From: Candidatus Tayloriibacteriota bacterium
Lineage (GTDB): Bacteria > Patescibacteriota > Minisyncoccia > Phycocordibacterales > PALSA-1337
NCBI GenBank assembly: GCA_023269245.1
Contig: JAHFMB010000057.1
Span: 1-6,434 of the forward strand
Direction: 5' to 3'
DNA: 6,434 nucleotides
Shown: piece after piece, positions 1-5,172 of the stretch
How positions within the stretch are numbered: position 1 is the first letter of the stretch
Layout: each line of letters starts with the position of its first letter
The notes under the pieces: generated by a model
Databases searched by the model: none
Seen by the model: the letters and a program-made list of their open reading frames with translations, nothing else
What the model was told of the DNA's origin: nothing
Translations under genes and position numbers: made by a program

Positions 1-1717
1 AGCCGACAATCCTCTTCACCGGCGTGAGCAAGGGCGGTTCATCTTTTTTCTGTTTTTCAGTCACTTCTTCGAGTGCCTTTTCAATTTTGAGAAAATGTAT
101 CGGCGAAATCTCTTTTTTGAGGTATGAAATTTCTCCTAATGTAAGACCGCCGGCTTCTAGCCCACTTTCTATCAACTTTTCAATATGACTAATGATTGTC
201 TCAACAATCATGCCCCGTTCTGTAGCAATCTCTTTGAGTGACATCTGATTGCGAATCAACACCGCAGTCTTCTCAAAAGTGGAGAGTTTCTTTTCGCGGA
301 CGCGCTTCTTTTTACCAGTCATACGACTGCGGCTCCACTCACTTCGTTCGTGGGTTGCATCTTTTCCAACAGAGTACAGTGGTGCAACTTTCGCCAAGAA
401 TCCATGCTGTGTAGCAAGAATTTCCTTACTATCCGTACCATCCATAACACGCTCGGCTTTGGCAGACAATTCCCTTAGATGATGATCATACTCAAGAACC
501 TCGGGATGTACACGAAGTGCATTCTCATTCATGCCAAGAATCGAAAGCCCCTCGAGCGTGCGTACACGAGACAGCGCGACATATCCCATACCAGGCTCAA
601 AAGCCCTCGACAGATCGACTTCGACCGCATCCAAGGACATACCTTGGCTTTTGTGAATGGTAATCGCCCACGCCAATCGCAATGGATACTGCGTAATCTG
701 CGCCAAGACTTTTCCATCGTCCTCTATGGACCAATCTGCCAATTCGAGCGTGACCAGACGTCCATCAGGAACATCCGGCGTACCCGCCGTACGTATCACT
801 GGATCGACACCATAACCACAGGAGACAACCACGCCAAGCGTGCCGTTCACATATCCTTTATCAAAATTATTCTTGACGCACATCACCCGTGCGCCCTTTT
901 TCAGACGTAATTTTTCCGGCGCCAAGCAGGATTTCTTCAACGCCTCAACCAAGGGCTTCCTGCCGTGAGAGACCATCTCGTAGGTTATTTCATGCTCATC
1001 AACTTTATCCAGCTCGGTATCGTTGATCGTATCGACATCAACATTGTGCGTATACAACCGAGTCTGTTCGCTGGCGCCAATCCATTCTCCGAGATTATGC
1101 CGGCTGCGCAACTGCTCCCGTGCTTCCTCTGACACTTCCCCACTGCGAATCTCATTCAACACCGAAACAATCGGGTCATTGCCTTGGCGATAATTTTCCT
1201 CAAGATAGCAAACAGTAAATTTGCCATCGCGCCAGGCCTCAGATCGATAGATAAAATGCGTATCCGGTTCGCCATATTTGGACACTGGCGGCAATTGAAA
1301 AAAATCTCCACAGAGCACGATCTGTAGTCCACCAAACGGTTCAGTATTTTTTTTGATGTGCTGCGTAATAGCATTCAATGTATCCAAGCGAAAATGGTGA
1401 AGCATAGAGACCTCATCAATAATGAGCACGGCCGACTCACGGATACGACGAGCAACTTGTGGTTTGTCGGCAAGCCCAGCCAAATCGTGATCGCTCATAT
1501 TATTTTTGATACCCATACCCGACCATGAGTGGATAGTTACGCCGCCCATGTGCGTAGCCGCTATACCCGTCGAAGCAGTAATGCCAATCGAGACCTCGTG
1601 ATCTTTCAAATACTTGATGTACTGATTGATAACGTACGTTTTACCTGACCCTGCCGGCCCAGTGATGAAAACATTGCGTCCCATTTTGAGAATATCGAGT
1701 GCTTGAGATTGGGTCAT
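1..1717 (-). CDS. PIF1-like superfamily 1 DNA helicase with C-terminal helix-turn-helix (C-terminus outside window)
   Basis: ATP-dependent DNA helicase of the PIF1/RecD-like SF1B group, expected to unwind DNA 5' to 3' in replication or repair. Reading from the ATG at 1717, the frame stays open for 572 codons to the left edge. Visible motifs: Walker A GPAGSGKT (residues 20-27), motif Ia TASTGIAATHMGG (47-59), Walker B IIDEVSML (99-106), motif III LCGDFFQLPPV (135-145), NYRQ (175-178), and the C-terminal motor motifs AITIHKSQG (351-359) and GYVALSRVRTLEGL (378-391). After a basic linker (KKKRVREKK, 469-477), residues about 480-520 resemble a helix-turn-helix (SLKEIATERGM, then IISHIEKLIESG), like the HTH found behind some bacterial PIF1 and RecQ helicases. 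The start is supported by a TATACT box 7 nt upstream and no Shine-Dalgarno, so the mRNA may be leaderless. The helicase family is secure; the HTH assignment is an inference. Confidence 0.93.
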   Translation of the reverse strand, partial: MTQSQALDILKMGRNVFITGPAGSGKTYVINQYIKYLKDHEVSIGITASTGIAATHMGGVTIHSWSGMGIKNNMSDHDLAGLADKPQVARRIRESAVLIIDEVSMLHHFRLDTLNAITQHIKKNTEPFGGLQIVLCGDFFQLPPVSKYGEPDTHFIYRSEAWRDGKFTVCYLEENYRQGNDPIVSVLNEIRSGEVSEEAREQLRSRHNLGEWIGASEQTRLYTHNVDVDTINDTELDKVDEHEITYEMVSHGRKPLVEALKKSCLAPEKLRLKKGARVMCVKNNFDKGYVNGTLGVVVSCGYGVDPVIRTAGTPDVPDGRLVTLELADWSIEDDGKVLAQITQYPLRLAWAITIHKSQGMSLDAVEVDLSRAFEPGMGYVALSRVRTLEGLSILGMNENALRVHPEVLEYDHHLRELSAKAERVMDGTDSKEILATQHGFLAKVAPLYSVGKDATHERSEWSRSRMTGKKKRVREKKLSTFEKTAVLIRNQMSLKEIATERGMIVETIISHIEKLIESGLEAGGLTLGEISYLKKEISPIHFLKIEKALEEVTEKQKKDEPPLLTPVKRIVG

Positions 1718-1733
1718 GGGTCTGAGTATAGCA
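1718..1733 (-). promoter_or_regulatory. Extended -10 promoter of the helicase gene, probably leaderless
   Basis: On the minus strand the sequence TGCTATACT (1725-1733) is an extended -10 element (TGn followed by TATACT at 1725-1730). Seven nucleotides (1718-1724) separate it from the helicase ATG, so transcription should begin at or next to the A of the start codon. No convincing -35 hexamer is seen at 16-18 bp, which is usual for extended -10 promoters. The leaderless reading is an inference from spacing. Confidence 0.55.
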
Positions 1734-1744
1734 GATAGAATGTG

Positions 1745-1765
1745 GCAGCCGCTTCGCGGAACTGC
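1745..1765. repeat. GC-rich inverted repeat in the helicase / 116-aa gene divergent region
   Basis: GCAG CCGC TTC GCGG AA CTGC forms an 8-bp stem interrupted by an AA bulge, with a 3-nt loop. It lies between the two divergent promoters, just upstream of the helicase -10 box. Neither strand has a T-run after it, so it is not an intrinsic terminator. It may be an operator or only a remnant hairpin; no function can be assigned. Confidence 0.4.
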
Positions 1766-1800
1766 GGATTTCATGGGGACATCACCGATCTAGAGACACA

Positions 1801-1830
1801 TTGACAACTCAGTTCGAATTATTATATAAC
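1801..1830 (+). promoter_or_regulatory. Promoter of the 116-aa gene
   Basis: A perfect -35 hexamer TTGACA (1801-1806) is followed by overlapping -10 candidates, TATATA (1823-1828, 16-bp spacer) or TATAAC (1825-1830, 18-bp spacer). Either predicts a start around 1835-1841. The ATG at 1841 would then have a leader of only zero to about six nucleotides, with no room for a Shine-Dalgarno sequence. Confidence 0.65.
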
Positions 1831-1840
1831 TGATTTAGCT

Positions 1841-2191
1841 ATGAATACGTTCTATTGCATCTCAGCGGACAGCAACGAGCTGAGCAATGATGGTATAGGC
1901 ATCCTCTTGTTCATGGCCCAGTGGCTCATGTATTACAAGCAGGAACGGGTAACTCTGGTCAAAGAAAAAGAAGGCTTCACCGTCGTTCTCAGCACCACGT
2001 TCGTGACACGAACAATTGACGTGGTCAGCGGATACGAGTTTCATGCCCTCATCAACGAAGACGGCAAAACCGTCCGCATGTCCTTCATCGTCCAACAAGT
2101 CGGCCCTATTCCCCGGGCACTTGCCGACAAGGTATGGGTGCAGCGGGCACTGACAACCTCGATGCTCGCCTCGACCGCCGCCAGGAATTGA
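1841..2191 (+). CDS. Hypothetical 116-aa protein, unknown function
   Basis: I do not recognise this protein. Evidence that it is a gene: a good promoter (TTGACA/TATATA) directly before the ATG, and a strong intrinsic terminator 34 nt after the TGA stop. The sequence reads as a small soluble domain. Residues about 20-30 are hydrophobic (GIGILLFMAQW), then alternating beta-like segments follow (RVTLVKEKEGFTVVLSTTF, TVRMSFIVQQVG), and the C-terminus is Ala/Thr-rich. One short hydrophobic stretch is too weak to call a membrane segment, and no signal peptide is seen. There is no Shine-Dalgarno; initiation is probably leaderless. A 115-aa antisense reading frame over the same bases lacks a promoter and is treated as a shadow. 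The gene is monocistronic and divergent from the helicase. Confidence 0.7.
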   Translation: MNTFYCISADSNELSNDGIGILLFMAQWLMYYKQERVTLVKEKEGFTVVLSTTFVTRTIDVVSGYEFHALINEDGKTVRMSFIVQQVGPIPRALADKVWVQRALTTSMLASTAARN

Positions 2192-2224
2192 TCGCGGATT
2201 GATAGGCATCCAAGTCCGCCCGTC

Positions 2225-2254
2225 GCCGCGATTCAGTTCGCGGCATTTTTATTT
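2225..2254 (+). terminator. Intrinsic terminator of the 116-aa gene
   Basis: A perfect 7-bp stem, GCCGCGA (2225-2231) with TCGCGGC (2238-2244), closes a 6-nt loop and is followed by ATTTTTATTT. The bases overlapping the stop codon (ATCGCGG, 2191-2197) could alternatively pair with CCGCGAT (2226-2232), which would compete with this hairpin. That alternative is only a pairing possibility. Confidence 0.88.
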
Positions 2255-2267
2255 ATTGGGATACATG

Positions 2268-2294
2268 GAAACGCCCGGGCAAAAGCCAGGGCGT
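2268..2294 (-). terminator. Terminator-like hairpin at the 3' end of the structured RNA
   Basis: CGCCC (2293-2289) pairs with GGGCG (2276-2272), then an A/G mismatch, then GGC/GCC around a TTTT loop (2284-2281); the A2294-T2271 pair extends it. On the minus strand it is followed only by TTTCC, a short U-tract, so termination may be weak or followed by processing. It starts one base after the closing helix of the RNA ends. Confidence 0.55.
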
Positions 2295-2475
2295 CGTAAG
2301 ATCGAGGTGTGGGGTAAAAAGAGCGTAAAGTGAAAAAATTGGGTGGAGGTGATAGTGTGGAAATTGTATCGGGGCGGAAAGCTGTCTGGCGACTGCGTGC
2401 GTAGAGTTAAATGCCATAGAGCCGATACAACCACTATCAATCCATTCCTTATTGATCACACCTCAAAGATCTTAC
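2268..2475 (-). ncRNA. Structured non-coding RNA, 6S-like rod, with 3' terminator-like hairpin
   Basis: No credible protein gene fills the 331 bases between 2192 and 2522, but the minus strand encodes a highly self-complementary transcript. From the predicted +1 at 2475, GTAAGATC (2475-2468) pairs with GATCTTAC (2303-2296). After a UUU bulge, GAGGTGTG (2464-2457) pairs with CACACCTC (2311-2304), giving 16 bp that join the 5' and 3' ends. Inside is an asymmetric bubble (about 17 and 38 nt). A second helix follows: TGATAGTG (2439-2432) with CACTATCA (2357-2350), and TTGTATCGG (2430-2422) with CCGATACAA (2372-2364), capped by a roughly 49-nt apical region. From +1 to the end of the closing helix is 180 nt. 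Closing stem, central bubble, terminal stem and length all match the 6S RNA plan, but I see no primary-sequence signature, and the bubble is more lopsided than usual. RNA status is well supported; 6S identity is tentative. tmRNA, RNase P and SRP RNA signatures were not found. Confidence 0.72.
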
Positions 2476-2481
2476 ATCAGT

Positions 2482-2510
2482 ATTATAGTCCCAAAAAAGG
2501 AAAAAGTCAA
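2482..2510 (-). promoter_or_regulatory. Strong sigma-70-type promoter of the structured RNA
   Basis: On the minus strand TTGACT (2505-2510) and a perfect TATAAT (2482-2487) are separated by exactly 17 bp. Six nucleotides after the -10 box comes the G at 2475, which is the first base of the RNA's closing helix. The -35 box starts 12 bp beyond the ABC-F stop codon, so the RNA is separately transcribed even though it lies downstream of that gene on the same strand. Confidence 0.85.
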
Positions 2511-2522
2511 GGCCCTCACAAG

Positions 2523-4061
2523 CTATTCCTTCCCCAAATCCAAGACCTCATCGATACGAATCTGCTTCACAAACTCAGGCACGTGTGAGACAAGAATCAT
2601 GGCGCCTTCGTATTCATTGAGTGCCTTAGCAATCACTGGAATGTGGCGGAAATTTATATGGTTGGTCGGCTCATCAAGGATAAGAAGTCCAGGGCGCTGC
2701 AAGACCAGGCGTGCAAAAGCTACCAAGCCCTTCTGCCCTTCTGATAACGAAGCAATTTTGGTATGAATGGCATCAGCGCCGATGAGGAATGAAGCAGCGG
2801 CAGCACGGAGTTCTGTTTCGATGAGACGCCCTTCGACGGAACGAATAACTTTTTCCAGAGACTGATAGACCGTGTCATTGAAGTCCATCATGGAAAAATC
2901 TTGGCGGTAATAGCCGACGCGAGTACCAGGAAGAATGGTGATGCCCTCGGTACCATTTACAATCCTTTCAAGAAGCGTGCTTTTGCCAATACCGTTTGGA
3001 CCAGCGAGTAAGAGATGATTTTTGCGGCGCAAACGAACGCTACACGTGCGCTTGGTTGGCTTGTGTATCTTTGGGTTGATGATGGAATATGAATCAATGG
3101 AAATAATATCCCCTATCAGCTCTGGCTGCGCAGGAATCTTGAACGGCTTGATAGTCTTGTCTTCCTTACGCACTTCAACTATTTCATCCTCGAGCTCCTC
3201 AGCTTTTTCGCGCATACGCTTCGCGACGAGGCGCATCTGACCACCCTTTTGAGCAAACAAGCCGGCCTGATATTTCTTTTCTGCAATCTCCTTTTCACGG
3301 CGCGCATTATCCATGTTTTCTTTTTCAATACGTGCCGAAATTTGCTCAACCACATCATGATAGTCACCAACATATTGCTCGACTTTCTTGGTGTGAACAT
3401 CGAGATACAAGACACCGTGAGTAAACGCATTCAAGAAATCAGCATCATGGGAAATGACCAGGCAGGTTTTCCTATAGTCAACAAGAAATTGCGTAAGGTG
3501 TTCAATGCCTGCTTTGTCGAGATTATTTGTCGGCTCATCAAGAAGTAAAATGTCTGGATCTTGAATGAGTGCTGAGGCAAGAAGCAAACGCGCCTGTTGA
3601 CCGCCTGAAAATGTTTTGACAATACGGTCTTTAACATCAACCACTCCTTTGGCACCCGCCTTTGCCGTCTTGAGATTGACCACCTCAAGAACAGCGTCAA
3701 TTTTGGGATCAATATCATATACTTTTTCAGCAAAACACTTGGCAAAAAAATCACGGACCGTGAGCTCAAGCTGGTCTCGCGGAATAACTTGGCGCGCCGT
3801 AGCAACAGTGGCACCTTGGGCAAGGTGAACTTCACCAGACTCTGGCTTATAGTCTCCAAGAATAAGTCCAAAAAGGGTCGTCTTTCCTGCCCCATTTTGA
3901 CCCATAATGGTTACTTTTGTGCCACGACGAACATTGAAAGAAATTTCATCGAGAATAGGTTTGTTTGGGCCCCATTCAAAAGACACCTCATCAAAACGGA
4001 CGACGGTATCCCCAGTAAATGCCTTGGTGGGAGAAGTGGATTGTACGGATTTCTTGGCCAT
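2523..4061 (-). CDS. ABC-F family ATP-binding protein (two NBDs, no membrane domain)
   Basis: A 512-aa soluble duplicated ATPase of the ABC-F family, whose members usually act on the ribosome (translation factors or antibiotic-resistance proteins). NBD1: Walker A GQNGAGKT (54-61), Q-loop near 91, signature FSGGQQ (151-156), Walker B ILLLDEP (171-177) with NNLD, and SHD (204-206). A charged, helical linker spans about 235-310, typical of the interdomain ABC-F linker. NBD2: Walker A GPNGIGKST (354-362), Q-loop YRQD (385-388), signature SLSEGQKG (438-445), Walker B LLILDEP (459-465) and SHV (492-494). Both catalytic glutamates (176, 464) remain. NBD2 departs from consensus: LSEGQ for LSGGQ, TNHIN for TNHLD, and SHV for SHD. 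Length is normal for the family. The N-terminal 15 residues are a Ser/Thr/Lys-rich extension. The ATG at 4061 has no Shine-Dalgarno. Subfamily and any resistance role cannot be judged from sequence alone. Confidence 0.95.
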   Translation of the reverse strand: MAKKSVQSTSPTKAFTGDTVVRFDEVSFEWGPNKPILDEISFNVRRGTKVTIMGQNGAGKTTLFGLILGDYKPESGEVHLAQGATVATARQVIPRDQLELTVRDFFAKCFAEKVYDIDPKIDAVLEVVNLKTAKAGAKGVVDVKDRIVKTFSGGQQARLLLASALIQDPDILLLDEPTNNLDKAGIEHLTQFLVDYRKTCLVISHDADFLNAFTHGVLYLDVHTKKVEQYVGDYHDVVEQISARIEKENMDNARREKEIAEKKYQAGLFAQKGGQMRLVAKRMREKAEELEDEIVEVRKEDKTIKPFKIPAQPELIGDIISIDSYSIINPKIHKPTKRTCSVRLRRKNHLLLAGPNGIGKSTLLERIVNGTEGITILPGTRVGYYRQDFSMMDFNDTVYQSLEKVIRSVEGRLIETELRAAAASFLIGADAIHTKIASLSEGQKGLVAFARLVLQRPGLLILDEPTNHINFRHIPVIAKALNEYEGAMILVSHVPEFVKQIRIDEVLDLGKE

Positions 4062-4064
4062 TAA

Positions 4065-4070
4065 AGTATA
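4065..4070 (-). promoter_or_regulatory. Possible -10 box immediately upstream of the ABC-F gene
   Basis: TATACT on the minus strand matches the -10 box seen before the helicase gene, but it lies only 3 nt from the ATG at 4061. The overlapping CACTAT (4068-4073) would leave 6 nt and place +1 on the ATG. No clear -35 box is visible. If real, this mRNA would be leaderless; the true promoter could also lie further upstream. Confidence 0.35.
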
Positions 4071-4102
4071 GTGCCGCTCGGGCTGATTGAGGATTTAGAG
4101 TA

Positions 4103-4123
4103 CCTTATTTTTGAAAAAATAGG
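4103..4123. repeat. AT-rich imperfect palindrome between divergent genes
   Basis: CCTTATTTTT (4103-4112) and AAAAAATAGG (4114-4123) are inverted copies that differ at two adjacent positions, centred on G4113. The site lies between the divergent ABC-F and 109-aa gene promoters, upstream of both. It could be an operator or an A/T-rich upstream promoter element; a weak bidirectional terminator is less likely because the stem has few G-C pairs. Confidence 0.3.
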
Positions 4124-4144
4124 AAATTAGAACTTGTGTCCGAG

Positions 4145-4176
4145 TTGACACGTATTCTGTTATGTTTTAGTATAAT
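4145..4176 (+). promoter_or_regulatory. Promoter of the 109-aa gene
   Basis: A perfect TTGACA (4145-4150) and a perfect TATAAT (4171-4176) are separated by 20 bp, longer than ideal. An overlapping TAGTAT (4168-4173) gives the ideal 17-bp spacing. Transcription would start near 4180-4183, leaving an A/C-rich leader of about 50 nt. Confidence 0.6.
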
Positions 4177-4232
4177 CCACGAACAGTTTCAACAATTCAA
4201 TCACTCAAACATCTCGAACCTTGCAAACTCCT

Positions 4233-4562
4233 ATGTCTACAGCCTTCAAACCACTAGACATCGTCCGAAATCGTGCAGTCAGCTTCGTACTCCAGCGCCA
4301 GGGACCGAATCCCGGCGAATGGTTCGTCAAGCAATTTACCAACGGTTTTGGACACCGGCCGACCGTCGGCAACAACAAGGAATTCATCATGACTGAGGAG
4401 CGCCTACTGGAAATCGCAGCGGACGCCTCGGTACGGAGCATGACAATGACCAGTGATCGGGCAGCGGTCACGACCGGCCGGCCGCATAAGCCCATGAATC
4501 CGATCCGCCTTGCACAGCTCAAACTGGCTGACCGCCGCGCCATCCTGATGAGGTCCAACTGA
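4233..4562 (+). CDS. Hypothetical 109-aa basic protein, unknown function
   Basis: I do not recognise this family. The gene is supported by its own upstream promoter and by a strong intrinsic terminator 18 nt after the TGA stop. The frame also opens at a TTG (4221), but ATG 4233 is the more likely start; neither has a good Shine-Dalgarno. The protein is soluble, with no signal peptide or membrane segment. Residues about 27-40 contain NPGEWFVKQFTNGFG, the middle is acidic/helical (TEERLLEIAADASVRS), and the last 30 residues are rich in Arg/Lys (RPHKPMNPIRLAQLKLADRR), which could suit nucleic-acid or ribosome binding. That is only an inference from charge. A 137-aa reading frame on the opposite strand begins beyond the terminator and is considered a shadow. 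Confidence 0.68.
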   Translation: MSTAFKPLDIVRNRAVSFVLQRQGPNPGEWFVKQFTNGFGHRPTVGNNKEFIMTEERLLEIAADASVRSMTMTSDRAAVTTGRPHKPMNPIRLAQLKLADRRAILMRSN

Positions 4563-4580
4563 TCTTTCCCCTTTTCGCCC

Positions 4581-4612
4581 CGAACCGCTGCGTATGCCCG
4601 GTTCGTTTTTTT
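4581..4612 (+). terminator. Intrinsic terminator of the 109-aa gene
   Basis: CGAACCG (4581-4587) and CGGTTCG (4599-4605) form a perfect 7-bp stem with an 11-nt loop, followed directly by seven T residues (4606-4612). This is a textbook Rho-independent terminator. Confidence 0.9.
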
Positions 4613-4627
4613 ATACACACCTCGGTG

Positions 4628-4655
4628 TTTTCATACTATGTATGAGGAGTATAAT
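4628..4655 (+). promoter_or_regulatory. Promoter of the 98-aa gene
   Basis: TTTTCA (4628-4633) and a perfect TATAAT (4650-4655) are spaced by 16 bp. The start would be near 4662, just at the Shine-Dalgarno sequence AGGAGA (4662-4667), so the leader is about 15 nt. Confidence 0.6.
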
Positions 4656-4676
4656 AGTGACAGGAGAACCCAACCC

Positions 4677-4973
4677 ATGAACCTGTACATCGTCATTGCC
4701 GTCCTGTGTGTCGTGTATGTTGCGCATTACTTCACCCACAAGTTACAACGAGCCAACATCAGGCAGATTATTTTCACAAAGCTGAGCAGTGACAACTGCA
4801 CAACAGCTTCGGAACTGCACAAAGTCTTTCCCGAGTACGATATACACATTTCGTTCGTCCGCCTGTGCGTGATTCTGTGTTACTTCGCACTACTCGGGCA
4901 CGTGCAGCACCGCTCGCAAGGATGGAAATTACCGCAACCTCGGTCTGCCCCTCTCAAACTTGGTGCGGGCTGA
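4677..4973 (+). CDS. Hypothetical 98-aa membrane-anchored protein, possible winged-helix domain
   Basis: The start at 4677 is chosen because AGGAGA lies 9 nt upstream; an in-frame ATG at 4638 would sit upstream of the -10 box and can be excluded if that promoter is used. Residues 1-17 (MNLYIVIAVLCVVYVAH) form one hydrophobic segment, a membrane anchor or uncleaved signal. The rest (about 25-85) reads like a small winged-helix fold: a first helix with RQIIFTKL, then TTASELHKVFP, a hydrophobic helix (FVRLCVILCYFALLG), and a wing-like end HVQHRSQGWKLPQ. The pattern of a helix ending in LG, followed by a polar turn and GWKL, is the basis for this guess, and it is weak. The gene is monocistronic, between two terminators. 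The family is unrecognised. Confidence 0.68.
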   Translation: MNLYIVIAVLCVVYVAHYFTHKLQRANIRQIIFTKLSSDNCTTASELHKVFPEYDIHISFVRLCVILCYFALLGHVQHRSQGWKLPQPRSAPLKLGAG

Positions 4974-4993
4974 ATGTGGTACCAGTCTCCATC

Positions 4994-5028
4994 GTTCGTC
5001 GAACTGCACATTGGTTCGACGAATTTTA
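4994..5028 (+). terminator. Long inverted repeat, probable first terminator of the 98-aa gene
   Basis: TTCGTCGAAC (4995-5004) and GTTCGACGAA (5014-5023) form a perfect 10-bp stem with a 9-nt loop, extendable by a G-T wobble, followed by TTTTAAT. The T-tract is short, but the stem is the longest uninterrupted one in the window. It was compared with integron attC core sites and does not fit them. Confidence 0.6.
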
Positions 5029-5043
5029 ATCATTGCAAACGAA

Positions 5044-5063
5044 CCGCCAGGAGGCGGCTTTTT
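5044..5063 (+). terminator. Second terminator downstream of the 98-aa gene
   Basis: CCGCC (5044-5048) and GGCGG (5053-5057) form a 5-bp GC stem with an AGGA loop, followed by CTTTTT. It lies 20 nt after the longer inverted repeat, so the 98-aa gene appears to be closed by tandem hairpins. Confidence 0.7.
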
Positions 5064-5092
5064 GATGTCCTAAAAAGGATATGTCGTCAATA

Positions 5093-5120
5093 TTGCGCAT
5101 TCCCTGCAAAGAGCTAATAT
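5093..5120 (+). promoter_or_regulatory. Probable promoter of the secreted-protein gene
   Basis: TTGCGC (5093-5098) and TAATAT (5115-5120) are spaced by 16 bp. The start would fall near 5127, where a leader hairpin begins. Match quality is moderate. Confidence 0.45.
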
Positions 5121-5126
5121 ACCGGA

Positions 5127-5172
5127 AGCTTTGGTTCTTCTAAAGCTCCTGAAACAACTTCACCTTGGAGGA
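5127..5172 (+). promoter_or_regulatory. 5' leader with hairpin and Shine-Dalgarno of the secreted-protein gene
   Basis: AGCTTT (5127-5132) and AAAGCT (5142-5147) form a 6-bp stem with a 9-nt loop at the predicted 5' end of the mRNA. Downstream, GGAGGA (5167-5172) lies 8 nt before ATG 5181 and fixes that start. CTCCT (5146-5150) overlaps the hairpin and is complementary to the Shine-Dalgarno region, so the two pairings are mutually exclusive. A stabilising 5' hairpin is the simple reading; a switch is speculation. Confidence 0.45.

Noticed and set aside
479..910. 143-aa plus-strand frame
   Set aside because: It is antisense to the C-terminal half of the helicase, whose motifs and continuous frame are unambiguous; the peptide has no recognisable features.
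1862..2209. 115-aa minus-strand frame opposite the 116-aa gene
   Set aside because: The plus frame has a promoter adjacent to its ATG and a terminator after its stop; the minus frame has neither.
2253..2459. 68-aa minus-strand reading frame starting at a GTG inside the structured RNA
   Set aside because: The only Shine-Dalgarno-like GAGG is one base from the GTG, the peptide shows no domain character, and the same bases are fully explained by two long complementary helices plus a terminator-like hairpin.
2268..2475. tmRNA, RNase P RNA or SRP RNA as the identity of the structured RNA
   Set aside because: No T-loop or CCA-like 3' end, no GAGGAAAGUC-type RNase P core, and no GGAAGGAAGCAGCC-type SRP apical loop is present on either strand.
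2452..2766. 104-aa plus-strand frame across the ABC-F stop, and the overlapping 81-aa frame from 2343
   Set aside because: They overlap the intact ABC-F gene and the RNA gene on the opposite strand and have no promoter or ribosome-binding site of their own.
4205..4618. 137-aa minus-strand frame opposite the 109-aa gene
   Set aside because: Its start lies within the T-tract side of a plus-strand terminator and no minus-strand promoter or Shine-Dalgarno is seen; the plus-strand gene has both promoter and terminator.
4994..5023. Integron attC or recombination site at the 10-bp inverted repeat
   Set aside because: The arms do not contain the RYYYAAC / GTTRRRY core pair expected of attC, and there is no integrase or cassette-like repetition of the site in the window.
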